Counted from the first letter of the stretch, positions 4,549 through 10,656 are shown. The stretch is 12,371 bases of DNA from Candidatus Staskawiczbacteria bacterium RIFCSPLOWO2_01_FULL_38_12b (GCA_001820255.1 MHPA01000009.1:1-12371), one strand, 5' to 3'. Notes: generated by a model from the letters alone, not told the origin. Numbers and translations are program-made.

Positions 4549-6285
4549 ATGAATATTTTCGTAATACTAGCGATATTTTTTTGTGCTATCGTGGCCGTTG
4601 GCGGTTTTTTTTATTGGAAAGTAGATAAGCTGAAAAAAGACGTAGAAAAAAACGAGAAAAAAACAAGCCGAAGCATGTATGAGTTGGCCATTTTAAAAGA
4701 ACTGGGGGACAGAACCGGCTACTCATTAAATATCCAAAATATTATTGACATCATTACCGGTTCTTTAAGGCAATTTATTGATTATAGCGTCACGTCGTAC
4801 ATGTTTATTGAGCCTGAAAAGATTATTTTCAAAGCTCATTTGGAAAAATCCGTTTCCCGTGAATTTATTGATGACATCAAAAACAGAATGACCAGGTCTT
4901 TGTCTGCCATTATGAATAAAGATTTTACCAAGACCCACATAGAAGAAATTCTTTCAGGCGCTATTTTAACGGAATATATTAAAGAACCGGTGCGTTCTTT
5001 TTTTAACATTCCTTTAGTTATTAGAGGAAGGGTTGTGGGGATTTTAACTATTGCAGATACCAAAACCGGTCTTTACAAAGAAGATGAAATGACTATTTTG
5101 TACAAAATTACAAAACAGGCGTCTAATGCGATAACTTCTTTGCAGGAAGTAGTAGAAACAGAACAGCGGAAATTAAATGCCATGGTATCCAGCATCAATG
5201 AAGGGGTAGTAATGACTGATAAAGATTATAAAATATTAGTGGTAAATCCTGCGGCCAAAATTGCGGCAGGATTGGCTGACAAAGAAGACGTTTCTATTTT
5301 TGATTTTATTGAAAAATTGGGCGGTAAATTTGATATCAAGGAGAAGCTTGAAGAAAGCGTAAAGCTGGATAAATTTTTAAGTGTTGATGATGTGTTAATT
5401 AACGATCGCTTTTTTCAAATTTTTGTATCTCCGGTAAAAAGTAATTTTGGAATAACCAAAGATGAAATAATGGGAGCCGTGGTAGTGTTTCACGATATTA
5501 CGTTAAAAAAGCAAGTTGAAAAAATGCGCGAGGATTTTACTTCTATGATGGTACACGAGTTGCGGTCTCCCTTGGATAATATTAAAAAAATAAGCGAATT
5601 ATTAGTAAAAAAGAAAACATCTAAATCCGATTTGGAATATTTAAATTTTGTGTTTGAGGATTCTTCAAAAATGCTTGAGCTTGTCAATGATTTGCTGGAT
5701 GTTGCCAAGCTTGAATCAGGAAAATTTGAAGTTCACAAACAACCGTCGGATATTGTAGAAATTATTAAAGAACGGGTTAATTTTTTTAAGACATCCGCAA
5801 AGCTGTCTAAGGTGGCGGTAGAAACATGCTTTGACGTAAATATTCCCAAGAAAATTGATTTTGATACGCTTCGCATCGGCCAGGTGCTTAATAATCTTTT
5901 GTCTAATGCCATAAAATTTACGCCCCAAAAAGGAACGGTTTCCATTCAGGCGTTGTTTCATAAGCAAGGACAAAGCATAGAGCAGGAAGCAAAAGCGGCA
6001 GGAATAACGTGGTTTATTGATAAGAGTACAAAAAATATTCCCGATGCGTCAAATTCTCTTATCGTTGCCGTTACTGATACGGGCATTGGACTTTCTGAAG
6101 ATAAAATTGTCCAGCTTTTTACGAAATTTAAACAATTTAAGGTAGCCATAGAAGCAGGGGAAAAAAGGGGAACGGGGCTGGGCTTGGTGGTAATTAAAGG
6201 AATCGTAGAGGCCCACGGCGGAGTAGCCGGAGTGGCTTCAGAAGAAGGGGCAGGAAGTAGCTTTTATTTCGTTTTACCTTTATAA
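4549..6285 (+). CDS. Membrane-anchored GAF-PAS sensor histidine kinase
   Basis: A two-component sensor kinase of 578 aa. In order: one N-terminal membrane helix (about 3-22), a charged coiled coil (24-43), a GAF-like domain (about 45-195), a PAS domain (about 205-320, starting SSINEGVVMTDKDYKILVVNPAA), the HisKA dimerisation domain with phospho-acceptor His336 in VHELRSPL, and the HATPase domain with N-box NNLLSNAIKF (448-457), G1 box DTGIG (510-514), F box FTKFKQF and G2 box GTGLGL (541-546). All catalytic motifs are intact. No extracellular loop is evident, so the signal is probably sensed inside the cell by GAF or PAS. A loop of about 30 residues lies between N-box and G1. The neighbouring response regulator at 6352 is its likely partner. 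No receiver domain is fused. Confidence 0.95.
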   Translation: MNIFVILAIFFCAIVAVGGFFYWKVDKLKKDVEKNEKKTSRSMYELAILKELGDRTGYSLNIQNIIDIITGSLRQFIDYSVTSYMFIEPEKIIFKAHLEKSVSREFIDDIKNRMTRSLSAIMNKDFTKTHIEEILSGAILTEYIKEPVRSFFNIPLVIRGRVVGILTIADTKTGLYKEDEMTILYKITKQASNAITSLQEVVETEQRKLNAMVSSINEGVVMTDKDYKILVVNPAAKIAAGLADKEDVSIFDFIEKLGGKFDIKEKLEESVKLDKFLSVDDVLINDRFFQIFVSPVKSNFGITKDEIMGAVVVFHDITLKKQVEKMREDFTSMMVHELRSPLDNIKKISELLVKKKTSKSDLEYLNFVFEDSSKMLELVNDLLDVAKLESGKFEVHKQPSDIVEIIKERVNFFKTSAKLSKVAVETCFDVNIPKKIDFDTLRIGQVLNNLLSNAIKFTPQKGTVSIQALFHKQGQSIEQEAKAAGITWFIDKSTKNIPDASNSLIVAVTDTGIGLSEDKIVQLFTKFKQFKVAIEAGEKRGTGLGLVVIKGIVEAHGGVAGVASEEGAGSSFYFVLPL

Positions 6286-6314
6286 TGGGAAACAGATATA
6301 AAATTATTAAATTA

Positions 6315-6342
6315 ACAACATTTTTTCTGCAAAAAATGTTGT
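6315..6342. promoter_or_regulatory. Intercistronic hairpin before the response regulator
   Basis: ACAACATTTTTT (6315-6326) and its exact complement (6331-6342) form a 12-bp stem with loop CTGC, ending nine bases before the regulator ATG. There is no Shine-Dalgarno there. It could act as a processing site or adjust kinase-to-regulator ratio; that role is inference. Confidence 0.5.
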
Positions 6343-6351
6343 ATATGCATT

Positions 6352-6720
6352 ATGAAAAAAATATTAATTGTAGAAGATGACCTGAAAATGAGAAAGCTGA
6401 TTGTTGATGCTTTTACTGAGCAAGGATTTAAAACCGAAGAAGCATCAGATGGCCAAGAAGGATTAAAAGTGGCTTTAGATACTAAGCCAGACATTATTTT
6501 AACCGATCTTATCATGCCGATCATGGATGGCTTAACTATGGTCAGAAAATTAAGAGAAGATGCATGGGGTAAGGATGTGCCAATCACAGTGCTTACCAAT
6601 TCAGACCAGGCCGATACCATTGCCGATGCGCTAGACAAAGGAATTTTTAAATATATCGTCAAATCCGATCTTTCAATTGATGATATTGTAAAAAGAATCA
6701 CAAAAGAGTTAGGGCAGTAA
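6352..6720 (+). CDS. Single-domain response regulator (CheY-like)
   Basis: A 122-aa receiver domain with no output domain. Visible are the acidic pocket E8-D9-D10, phospho-acceptor Asp52 (ILTDLIMP), Thr82 (VLTNSD) and the conserved Lys104 (YIVKSDLS). All key residues are present. It follows the histidine kinase by 66 bases on the same strand and is probably phosphorylated by it. Lacking a DNA-binding domain, it should act by protein contact or as a relay intermediate, perhaps with the 90-aa protein upstream (inference). No Shine-Dalgarno is seen; a perfect hairpin lies just upstream. A short palindromic repeat remnant begins immediately after the stop codon. Confidence 0.93.
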   Translation: MKKILIVEDDLKMRKLIVDAFTEQGFKTEEASDGQEGLKVALDTKPDIILTDLIMPIMDGLTMVRKLREDAWGKDVPITVLTNSDQADTIADALDKGIFKYIVKSDLSIDDIVKRITKELGQ

Positions 6721-6721
6721 A

Positions 6722-6776
6722 TATAGGCATCAAATTGGCAGAGCTTGGAGTCCATGTATCGGATGTGATGTCTATA
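6722..6776. repeat. 55-bp deletion derivative of the type C palindromic element
   Basis: The ends TATAGGCATC (6722-6731) and GATGTCTATA are inverted repeats with one mismatch. The stretch 6731-6775 matches the reverse complement of 11645-11689 at all but two of 45 positions, and matches 11789-11827 in direct orientation. The element begins one base after the response-regulator stop codon. It appears to keep one arm and both tips of the 187-bp element. Confidence 0.75.
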
Positions 6777-6799
6777 GATGCTTTTAAAAGAGCACTTCG

Positions 6800-7294
6800 T
6801 TACTTAATAACGATTCCCACAATAATACCCAGGCAAATAGCAAGTCCGCCCAAAATCACCATCCGGAAGGTGTTTTTAAGAGTATTGGTTTTTAAAATTT
6901 TAGCGCTTGCAAATCCAAGCAAAGAAAGGGCGAGCAAACTTGCTAAAATTGACCACCAAAAAGCTTGCTTGCCGCTGATTATAAAATAAGGCAGCAGGGG
7001 AATGAGACCGAAAAATAAATATGATAAAAACATAATAAGGGCAGCTGGAATAGATTTGCTTTCTTTCTGCCGGAAGCTAGAATAAAATTCTTCTGTAGTT
7101 CGCTCTGACAAAAAGCTTCCCACTGACATTGAAAGTGCTTCAACAAAAATTAATACCGTCCCAGAAATAATTACTTCTTTCTGTAAAACGCCGGCTGACA
7201 CTATTCCAGACAGCAAGCCCACCGTAGAAACTAAACTATCTTCAGCGCCAAAAATAAAATTTCTGACATATAATATAAAATCTTTGTTTTTCAT
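6800..7294 (-). CDS. VIT1/CCC1-family (Fe2+/Mn2+) membrane transporter
   Basis: A 164-aa protein of the VIT/CCC1 family, which moves iron or manganese across membranes. The hallmark opening is present (YVRNFIFGAEDSLVSTVGLLSGI), followed by the second helix region with EALSMSVGSFLSE and a short acidic stretch (RTTEEFYSSFRQKE) in place of a longer cytosolic metal-binding domain. Three more hydrophobic helices follow. Five membrane segments are expected. It is shorter than typical members, mainly in the loop after helix 2, but the frame is continuous and looks intact. The ATG at 7294 has no clear Shine-Dalgarno. It converges with the response regulator. Family assignment is good; the actual metal is not shown by sequence. 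Confidence 0.85.
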   Translation of the reverse strand: MKNKDFILYVRNFIFGAEDSLVSTVGLLSGIVSAGVLQKEVIISGTVLIFVEALSMSVGSFLSERTTEEFYSSFRQKESKSIPAALIMFLSYLFFGLIPLLPYFIISGKQAFWWSILASLLALSLLGFASAKILKTNTLKNTFRMVILGGLAICLGIIVGIVIK

Positions 7295-7311
7295 TAATTA
7301 ACTATATCAAA

Positions 7312-7340
7312 CATCGCTTTAAAAAGCGATGCGTTTTTTT
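7312..7340 (+). terminator. Terminator-like hairpin, plus strand, with no obvious gene feeding it
   Basis: CATCGCTTT (7312-7320) pairs with AAAGCGATG (7323-7331), followed by CG and seven T (7334-7340). Upstream on this strand lies only the antisense of the transporter gene. It may stop read-through from the signalling operon, or it may lie in the leader of the minus-strand transporter. Confidence 0.55.
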
Positions 7341-7373
7341 GTAGCCGATGCGCTGGGGTCTGCATAAAGCCAT

Positions 7374-7403
7374 ATGTCATTTTTTTCGTGGCAGGGGTAT
7401 AAT
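7374..7403 (+). promoter_or_regulatory. Candidate promoter of the 7451 gene
   Basis: A perfect TATAAT (7398-7403) lies 18 bases after ATGTCA (7374-7379). The same ATGTCA hexamer serves as the candidate -35 of the signalling operon. Transcription would begin near 7410, giving a leader of about 40 bases. Confidence 0.5.
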
Positions 7404-7423
7404 TAACTTAACGACTAAAGGTC

Positions 7424-7437
7424 GAGTTAATTAACTC
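7424..7437. promoter_or_regulatory. Palindrome in the 5' leader of the 7451 gene
   Basis: GAGTTAATTAACTC is a perfect 14-base palindrome. A nearby inverted copy (ATTAACTTAACGAC at about 7402-7415) can pair with GTCGAGTTAAT. The place, between the predicted start of transcription and the ATG, suits an operator or an RNA hairpin. Confidence 0.35.
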
Positions 7438-7450
7438 AAATATTCTGAAA

Positions 7451-7924
7451 ATGACCAATAAAAATATTATTATCATTATTTTGGCGGTGGGATTATTAGT
7501 GGTGCTTGGCATTACGGTTTCATATATGATAAATAGCCCTGTTCCATCAGAAAATAATATCTCTCCCACTGATAATTCAGCAACAACAGAACCTGAATCA
7601 GTTCAAGACATTAGCGGCCAAACCAGTACTGCGGTCACGGCAATCTCTTATGCTAATGCTTTGGTAACATATGCGGATCGAAGAATTCAAATTGACACAG
7701 CATGCCGGGCATATCCAAGTAATATAACCTATAAAGATAATACCGGTATTATGATTGATAATCGATCTCCACAAACTCGCACCATTAAAATCGGAACAAC
7801 TTTCACTGTAAAACCCTGGGGATTTAAGATTTTCGTTCTTCCCGATATTTATCTGAAATCAAAAACTATCCTGGTTGATTGCGATCAATCCCAAAACGTG
7901 GCGACTATTTTAGTACAAGAATAG
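7451..7924 (+). CDS. Membrane-anchored extracytoplasmic protein, beta-rich domain
   Basis: A 157-aa protein with an N-terminal membrane helix (about 5-27, IIIIILAVGLLVVLGITVSY), a low-complexity Ser/Thr/Pro/Glu linker (about 28-62), and a compact C-terminal domain. That domain contains IQIDTACRAYPSNITYKDNTGIMIDN, RTIKIG, WGFKIFVLPD and VDCDQSQNVATILVQ. Two cysteines (in TACRAYP and VDCDQ) could form a disulfide outside the cell. The alternating hydrophobic pattern suggests a beta-sandwich, perhaps cupredoxin-like, but no copper ligand set can be confirmed. Proteins of this layout are, from memory, common in CPR. It has its own promoter, and shares a terminator with the convergent Clp N gene. 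Function unknown. Confidence 0.85.
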   Translation: MTNKNIIIIILAVGLLVVLGITVSYMINSPVPSENNISPTDNSATTEPESVQDISGQTSTAVTAISYANALVTYADRRIQIDTACRAYPSNITYKDNTGIMIDNRSPQTRTIKIGTTFTVKPWGFKIFVLPDIYLKSKTILVDCDQSQNVATILVQE

Positions 7925-7962
7925 CATCAGGGTTGGGTTTTGGAAAAACAACATTAAGTAAT

Positions 7963-7996
7963 AAAAAAAGCCTAGTGTATGCCATTAGGCTTTTTT
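7963..7996. terminator. Bidirectional terminator between convergent genes
   Basis: A run of A plus GCCTA (7963-7974) pairs with TAGGC plus six T (7986-7996). T tracts follow the stem in both directions. It serves the 7451 gene on the plus strand and overlaps the stop codon region of the Clp N gene on the minus strand. Confidence 0.85.
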
Positions 7997-8684
7997 AATC
8001 TACGACCGTAGCATCGGCCGCTTTTTGTTGAGTCTTATACGGACCATGTAGTACTTGCCCAAGATAGCAAAAACTTTCATCTTCTTCTGCGGGCCATTGT
8101 TTAAAAATGGCAAATAATTTCGCATCGGCTTGTTTTTCGGTAGCGGCCTCTACAATAAGCCTGCCGTCGTACCTGATAACATTACCCTTGAAACGTTTTA
8201 CATTCTTAAACCACCAATATTGATATGGTTGTTTTTCCGTTAGCGAATCACGGCCAAGCAACAAATGCAGTTCTCTGCTCATTTCATCCAGGGAAATGCC
8301 AAGCTCCCTTAGTATTTTTCCAGCCGCGCCATTTTTCTCGCACAACATACCTAAAAAAAGATGCGGCACACCCACGTAATGGCAATTAAAATTATCGGTT
8401 TGTTCAATGGCATATGCTATTGCTTTTTCAATTTCTGGGCTATGGGGAAGCGTATCACTGGTTTTTTTGTGACTTCCAAGTTCCATATACTTGGCAATTT
8501 CTAGCTGAACTTTTTTTGGATCAATGCCTAAATTCATCAACGCATTGATTATCTGGCTGGGCGCTTGGTGTGTGATGCAAAAGAGAAGATGTTCGGTTTT
8601 AATGCATTGTTGATTAAAACCCTGGGCTTGTTGGCGAGCCGCTTGCATCACTTGTCTTGCAAGATCTGTAAAGCGTTCGTACAT
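7995..8684 (-). CDS. Orphan Clp N-domain protein with a novel C-terminal domain
   Basis: A 229-aa protein. Residues 1-145 are two Clp N repeats like the N-domain of ClpC: MYERFTDLARQVMQAARQQA, TEHLLF, then SPEIEKAIAYAIEQ, HYVGVPHLFLGML and the closing LHLLLG. No AAA+ modules follow. Instead there is a C-terminal part (about 153-229) with YQYWWFKNVKRFKGNVIRYDG, a likely small alpha/beta fold that I do not recognise. Full ClpC proteins have about 800 residues. The frame is continuous and the tail is coherent, so this looks like a true short protein rather than a truncation. Clp N-domains recruit substrates and adaptors, so it may act as an adaptor or decoy for a Clp ATPase (inference). Start ATG 8684 has a good Shine-Dalgarno (AAGGA, 8-base spacing) and a strong promoter upstream. 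Confidence 0.88.
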   Translation of the reverse strand: MYERFTDLARQVMQAARQQAQGFNQQCIKTEHLLFCITHQAPSQIINALMNLGIDPKKVQLEIAKYMELGSHKKTSDTLPHSPEIEKAIAYAIEQTDNFNCHYVGVPHLFLGMLCEKNGAAGKILRELGISLDEMSRELHLLLGRDSLTEKQPYQYWWFKNVKRFKGNVIRYDGRLIVEAATEKQADAKLFAIFKQWPAEEDESFCYLGQVLHGPYKTQQKAADATVVD

Positions 8685-8726
8685 AGGTGTTTCCTTAAAT
8701 AAAGAAACGTGAAAGGTGCTAAGTTA

Positions 8727-8755
8727 GTTATATTATTGGGCAAAGGAAATGTCAA
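8727..8755 (-). promoter_or_regulatory. Strong sigma70-type promoter of the Clp N gene
   Basis: On the minus strand a perfect TTGACA (8755-8750) is 17 bases from TATAAC (8732-8727). Transcription would begin near 8720, leaving a leader of about 35 bases with the Shine-Dalgarno. A TTAGCAC half-site resembling CIRCE lies just downstream, but its partner is absent. Confidence 0.75.
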
Positions 8756-8783
8756 AAAAATAACACCGTGCGCCAAACGGTGT
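8753..8783 (-). terminator. Intrinsic terminator of the OmdA-like gene
   Basis: On the minus strand ACACCGT (8783-8777) pairs with ACGGTGT (8769-8763) around a 7-base loop, followed by TA and seven T. The T tract runs into the TTGACA of the next promoter, so the two signals overlap. Confidence 0.75.
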
Positions 8784-8823
8784 GTGCAGGTTTTGCGAAA
8801 CAAAAATCGTTGGTTCTCATTTT

Positions 8824-9099
8824 TTACCGATGGATGCAACCGGCCCAACAACAAGGTCTGCGCTTTCCTTCTATGAGTTCCGCACGAGTTCTTTTAATCC
8901 GGTTACTCCGAGTTTGTGCTTTCTTGGCGCCTTCAACCCAACAAATCCACTCATTGCGTGCCAGTGGCGTAATATTCTCCCATGCTGCTTTTGCTGCTGG
9001 GGCAGAAGCAAGGGTTTTTTGTAAATCCGCTGGTACTTTATGTGGCAGGCCAGTGGCGATTTCCCCGCCCTGAGCGAGGCCGAAGGGTTTTTTAGTCAT
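8824..9099 (-). CDS. YdeI/OmdA-family small protein
   Basis: A 91-aa protein matching the YdeI/OmpD-associated (OmdA) domain. The diagnostic stretches are VPADLQKTLASAPAAKAAWE, TPLARNEWICWVEGAKK, TRSNRIKRTRAELIEGKRR and PCCWAGCIHR. The family is small and helical, linked by name to bacteriocin protection; the molecular role is poorly known. Residues 5-11 (PFGLAQG) are encoded by CCCTGAGCGAGGCCGAAGGG (9068-9087), which resembles dispersed REP-like palindromes that often leave FGLAQG in predicted proteins. The N-terminus may thus be repeat-derived, or the true start may be further in. Start ATG 9099 has no clear Shine-Dalgarno. Its terminator lies directly downstream. Confidence 0.82.
   Translation of the reverse strand: MTKKPFGLAQGGEIATGLPHKVPADLQKTLASAPAAKAAWENITPLARNEWICWVEGAKKAQTRSNRIKRTRAELIEGKRRPCCWAGCIHR
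9068..9087. repeat. REP-like GC-rich imperfect palindrome inside the OmdA N-terminus
   Basis: CCCTGAGCGAGGCCGAAGGG has CCCT and AGGG ends and is much richer in GC than its surroundings. Sequences of this form are dispersed repeats in many bacterial genomes (recalled, not searched). Only one copy is seen here. Confidence 0.4.
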
Positions 9100-9119
9100 G
9101 ATAATTTATTAAAATTGGC

Positions 9120-9149
9120 ACCGAGTACTCAACGCATTGAGTGCTTGGT
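9120..9149 (+). other. Stem-loop that pairs fully only as plus-strand RNA
   Basis: Bases 9120-9132 (ACCGAGTACTCAA) pair with 9137-9149 (TTGAGTGCTTGGT) around CGCA. All 13 pairs form in plus-strand RNA if two G-U wobbles are allowed; on the minus strand those become mismatches. No T tract follows. The remaining bases to 9260 hold a weaker hairpin (GATATC...GATAT at about 9199-9220) and no gene. Confidence 0.4.
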
Positions 9150-9266
9150 ATTCATTTAATTTTCATTCTACTTTTAAATAGTGAGCATGTAAATCCCGAT
9201 ATCGGCAAAGCTGATATGCGACCAATAAATAGAGAAACGAGTTATGTTATTTTTTCATTTTTTTAT

Positions 9267-9283
9267 TATAATTACTTTATAAT
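9267..9283 (+). promoter_or_regulatory. -10 boxes directly upstream of the patatin-like gene
   Basis: Two TATAAT boxes occur at 9267-9272 and 9278-9283 in a T-rich stretch; no good -35 was found. The second would start transcription within a few bases of the ATG at 9294, giving a leaderless or nearly leaderless mRNA. Confidence 0.4.
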
Positions 9284-9293
9284 TAAATAAGCC

Positions 9294-10337
9294 ATGAAAC
9301 ATCCAACAGTAAAAAAAATTAACGGTGTGTTTGAGGGTGGTGGAGTAAAGGGAAGCGCTTTGGTAGGCGCAATAGAAGTGACTGAAGATAAAGGATATGT
9401 TTTTGAAAATGTGGCTGGCACGTCCGCGGGATCTTTAGTAGCAGCTTTTTTGGCCTCGGGTTATAAAGCTTTTGAAATTAAAAAAATCATGGACGAGGTT
9501 GACTATAATAAATTTTTAGACCAAGCTGCTTTGGCTAATATTCCTGTTATTGGAAAAGGGTTGCAGCTGTTTTTAAAAGAAGGAATTTATAAGGGAGATT
9601 ACGTAGAAAAATGGCTGGCCGATGTATTGGCGCAAAAAGGAGTCCGTACCTTTGGAGATTTAATTATGGAAAAGTACTCCAGGGACTCAACGTTTATCTA
9701 TAAACTGCAAGTGATTGCTTCGGATATTACCAATGGAAAACTGTTGGTGTTTCCCAATGATGCCGCAGAATACGGAATAAATCCCAACGATCTATCAGTC
9801 GCCAAAGCGCTACGCATGAGCATTAGTATTCCTTTTTTCTATGAACCAGTTATTTTAAAAAAGTTCCAATTGCAAAGGGATCAAAAATCCTTAATGCAAT
9901 TGGGACAAAAGGTAAAAAGCTACATTGTTGATGGGGGAATTTTGAGCAATTTTCCCGTGTGGCTTTTGGATGATAACCCAAATCTTGATTGCCCGACTTT
10001 GGGCTATAAGTTGGTTGATCCTGCGGAAGCTGTCCCCGCAACGATTAATGGCCCCATAGATTTTTTAAAAGCGATGTTTAAAACCATGATGGAAGCGCAT
10101 GATGCCCGATATATTAAGGACTCTGATTTTGCCAGAACCATTCCCATTCCGACATTAGGCGTGCAGACCACTGATTTTGGAATTACAAAAGTCCAAAAAG
10201 AAGCTTTGTATCAAAGCGGAAAAGATGCTGCCGCTAAATTTTTTGACACGTGGGATTTTGCAGAGTACAAGAAAAAATTCCATAATGGTGTTTTGACTAG
10301 AACTCAAAAAATTTGGAATAAAAAAGCCCCAAATTAA
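9294..10337 (+). CDS. Patatin-like phospholipase
   Basis: A 347-aa patatin-family serine hydrolase, expected to cleave acyl esters of phospholipids. The N-terminal half carries the oxyanion loop GGGVKG (15-20) and the nucleophile elbow GTSAG (42-46) with Ser44. Further on are the family features ASDITNGK, SISIPFFYEPV and the catalytic Asp213 in DGG (213-215). The Ser-Asp dyad is complete. No signal peptide or membrane helix is evident, so it is probably cytosolic or peripheral on the membrane. A C-terminal part of about 100 residues follows the catalytic core. Start ATG 9294 lacks a Shine-Dalgarno and has TATAAT boxes close upstream. It stands alone between convergent or unrelated genes. Substrate cannot be told from sequence. 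Confidence 0.93.
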   Translation: MKHPTVKKINGVFEGGGVKGSALVGAIEVTEDKGYVFENVAGTSAGSLVAAFLASGYKAFEIKKIMDEVDYNKFLDQAALANIPVIGKGLQLFLKEGIYKGDYVEKWLADVLAQKGVRTFGDLIMEKYSRDSTFIYKLQVIASDITNGKLLVFPNDAAEYGINPNDLSVAKALRMSISIPFFYEPVILKKFQLQRDQKSLMQLGQKVKSYIVDGGILSNFPVWLLDDNPNLDCPTLGYKLVDPAEAVPATINGPIDFLKAMFKTMMEAHDARYIKDSDFARTIPIPTLGVQTTDFGITKVQKEALYQSGKDAAAKFFDTWDFAEYKKKFHNGVLTRTQKIWNKKAPN

Positions 10338-10383
10338 ATTAAAGGTTTTAGTTTTAATTATCAGGGGCGGTGTTTCTTGAGTG

Positions 10384-10423
10384 AAAAAATCCCCCGGGAG
10401 CAGAGCTCGTGTACTCCCGGGGG
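10384..10423 (-). terminator. GC-rich intrinsic terminator
   Basis: A perfect 10-bp stem of nearly all G and C with a 13-base loop, followed by ATTTTTT on the minus strand. This is the strongest terminator in the window. It would end the candidate small RNA. Confidence 0.8.
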
Positions 10424-10452
10424 CTATGTGGAGTCGACAAGACTCCTTGATC
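10384..10452 (-). ncRNA. Candidate small RNA (about 70 nt) with own promoter and terminator
   Basis: On the minus strand a promoter with a perfect -35 (10487-10459) points at two hairpins. The first is GGAGTC-TTGTC-GACTCC (10446-10430). The second is a perfect 10-bp stem CCCCCGGGAG / CTCCCGGGGG (10423-10414 with 10400-10391), followed by A and six T (10389-10384). Nothing coding fits between them, and downstream is only the 3' end of the convergent patatin gene. The unit therefore looks self-contained. The alternative is a terminator for the nucleotidyltransferase transcript with a chance promoter match, although that gene already has its own terminator. Confidence 0.5.
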
Positions 10453-10458
10453 TTATTA

Positions 10459-10487
10459 ACCATATTCTTTAATGTAATACATGTCAA
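10459..10487 (-). promoter_or_regulatory. Promoter of the candidate small RNA
   Basis: On the minus strand a perfect TTGACA (10487-10482) is exactly 17 bases from TATGGT (10464-10459, 4 of 6). Transcription should begin near 10452. Confidence 0.55.
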
Positions 10488-10522
10488 ACACCAAAAACCA
10501 GAGAACTAATCTCGGGATAGTT

Positions 10523-10563
10523 GCTCCCCCTATATGATGCGTTCAGAACGGTTAATTGGGAGC
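10523..10563. other. Hairpin in the gap between the small RNA and the nucleotidyltransferase gene
   Basis: GCTCCC (10523-10528) pairs with GGGAGC (10558-10563), enclosing a small GTT-CAG-AAC hairpin (10541-10549). Nothing else is recognisable in 10490-10600. The whole 10338-10656 gap has no protein gene. Confidence 0.3.
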
Positions 10564-10602
10564 TAATGAGAATAGAAATAAATAGTTTAAATTTTTTGAA
10601 AT

Positions 10603-10631
10603 AAAAAAGCCCCAATTCTGTTAATTGGAAC
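10603..10631 (-). terminator. Intrinsic terminator of the nucleotidyltransferase gene
   Basis: On the minus strand CCAATT pairs with AATTGG across AACAG, extended by flanking bases, then GGC and six T (10608-10603). It lies about 26 bases past the stop codon. Confidence 0.7.
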
Positions 10632-10656
10632 TATCGTTATTTAAAGCTCTCTTTGC

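Noticed and set aside
6735..6989. 84-codon plus-strand ORF over the repeat remnant and the transporter gene
   Set aside because: It starts in the palindromic remnant and then runs antisense to the well-supported VIT1/CCC1-like gene; its translation resembles no protein.
8708..8724. CIRCE-type heat-shock operator before the Clp N gene
   Set aside because: Only a TTAGCAC half-site is present; the inverted GAGTGCTAA partner is missing.
8768..9073. Plus-strand ORFs opposite the OmdA-like gene
   Set aside because: They are mirror frames of a gene with clear family motifs on the minus strand.
10155..10487. 110-codon minus-strand ORF across the small RNA unit and the patatin 3' end
   Set aside because: It is antisense to the patatin-like gene and passes through the perfect terminator hairpin; no Shine-Dalgarno and no protein-like pattern.
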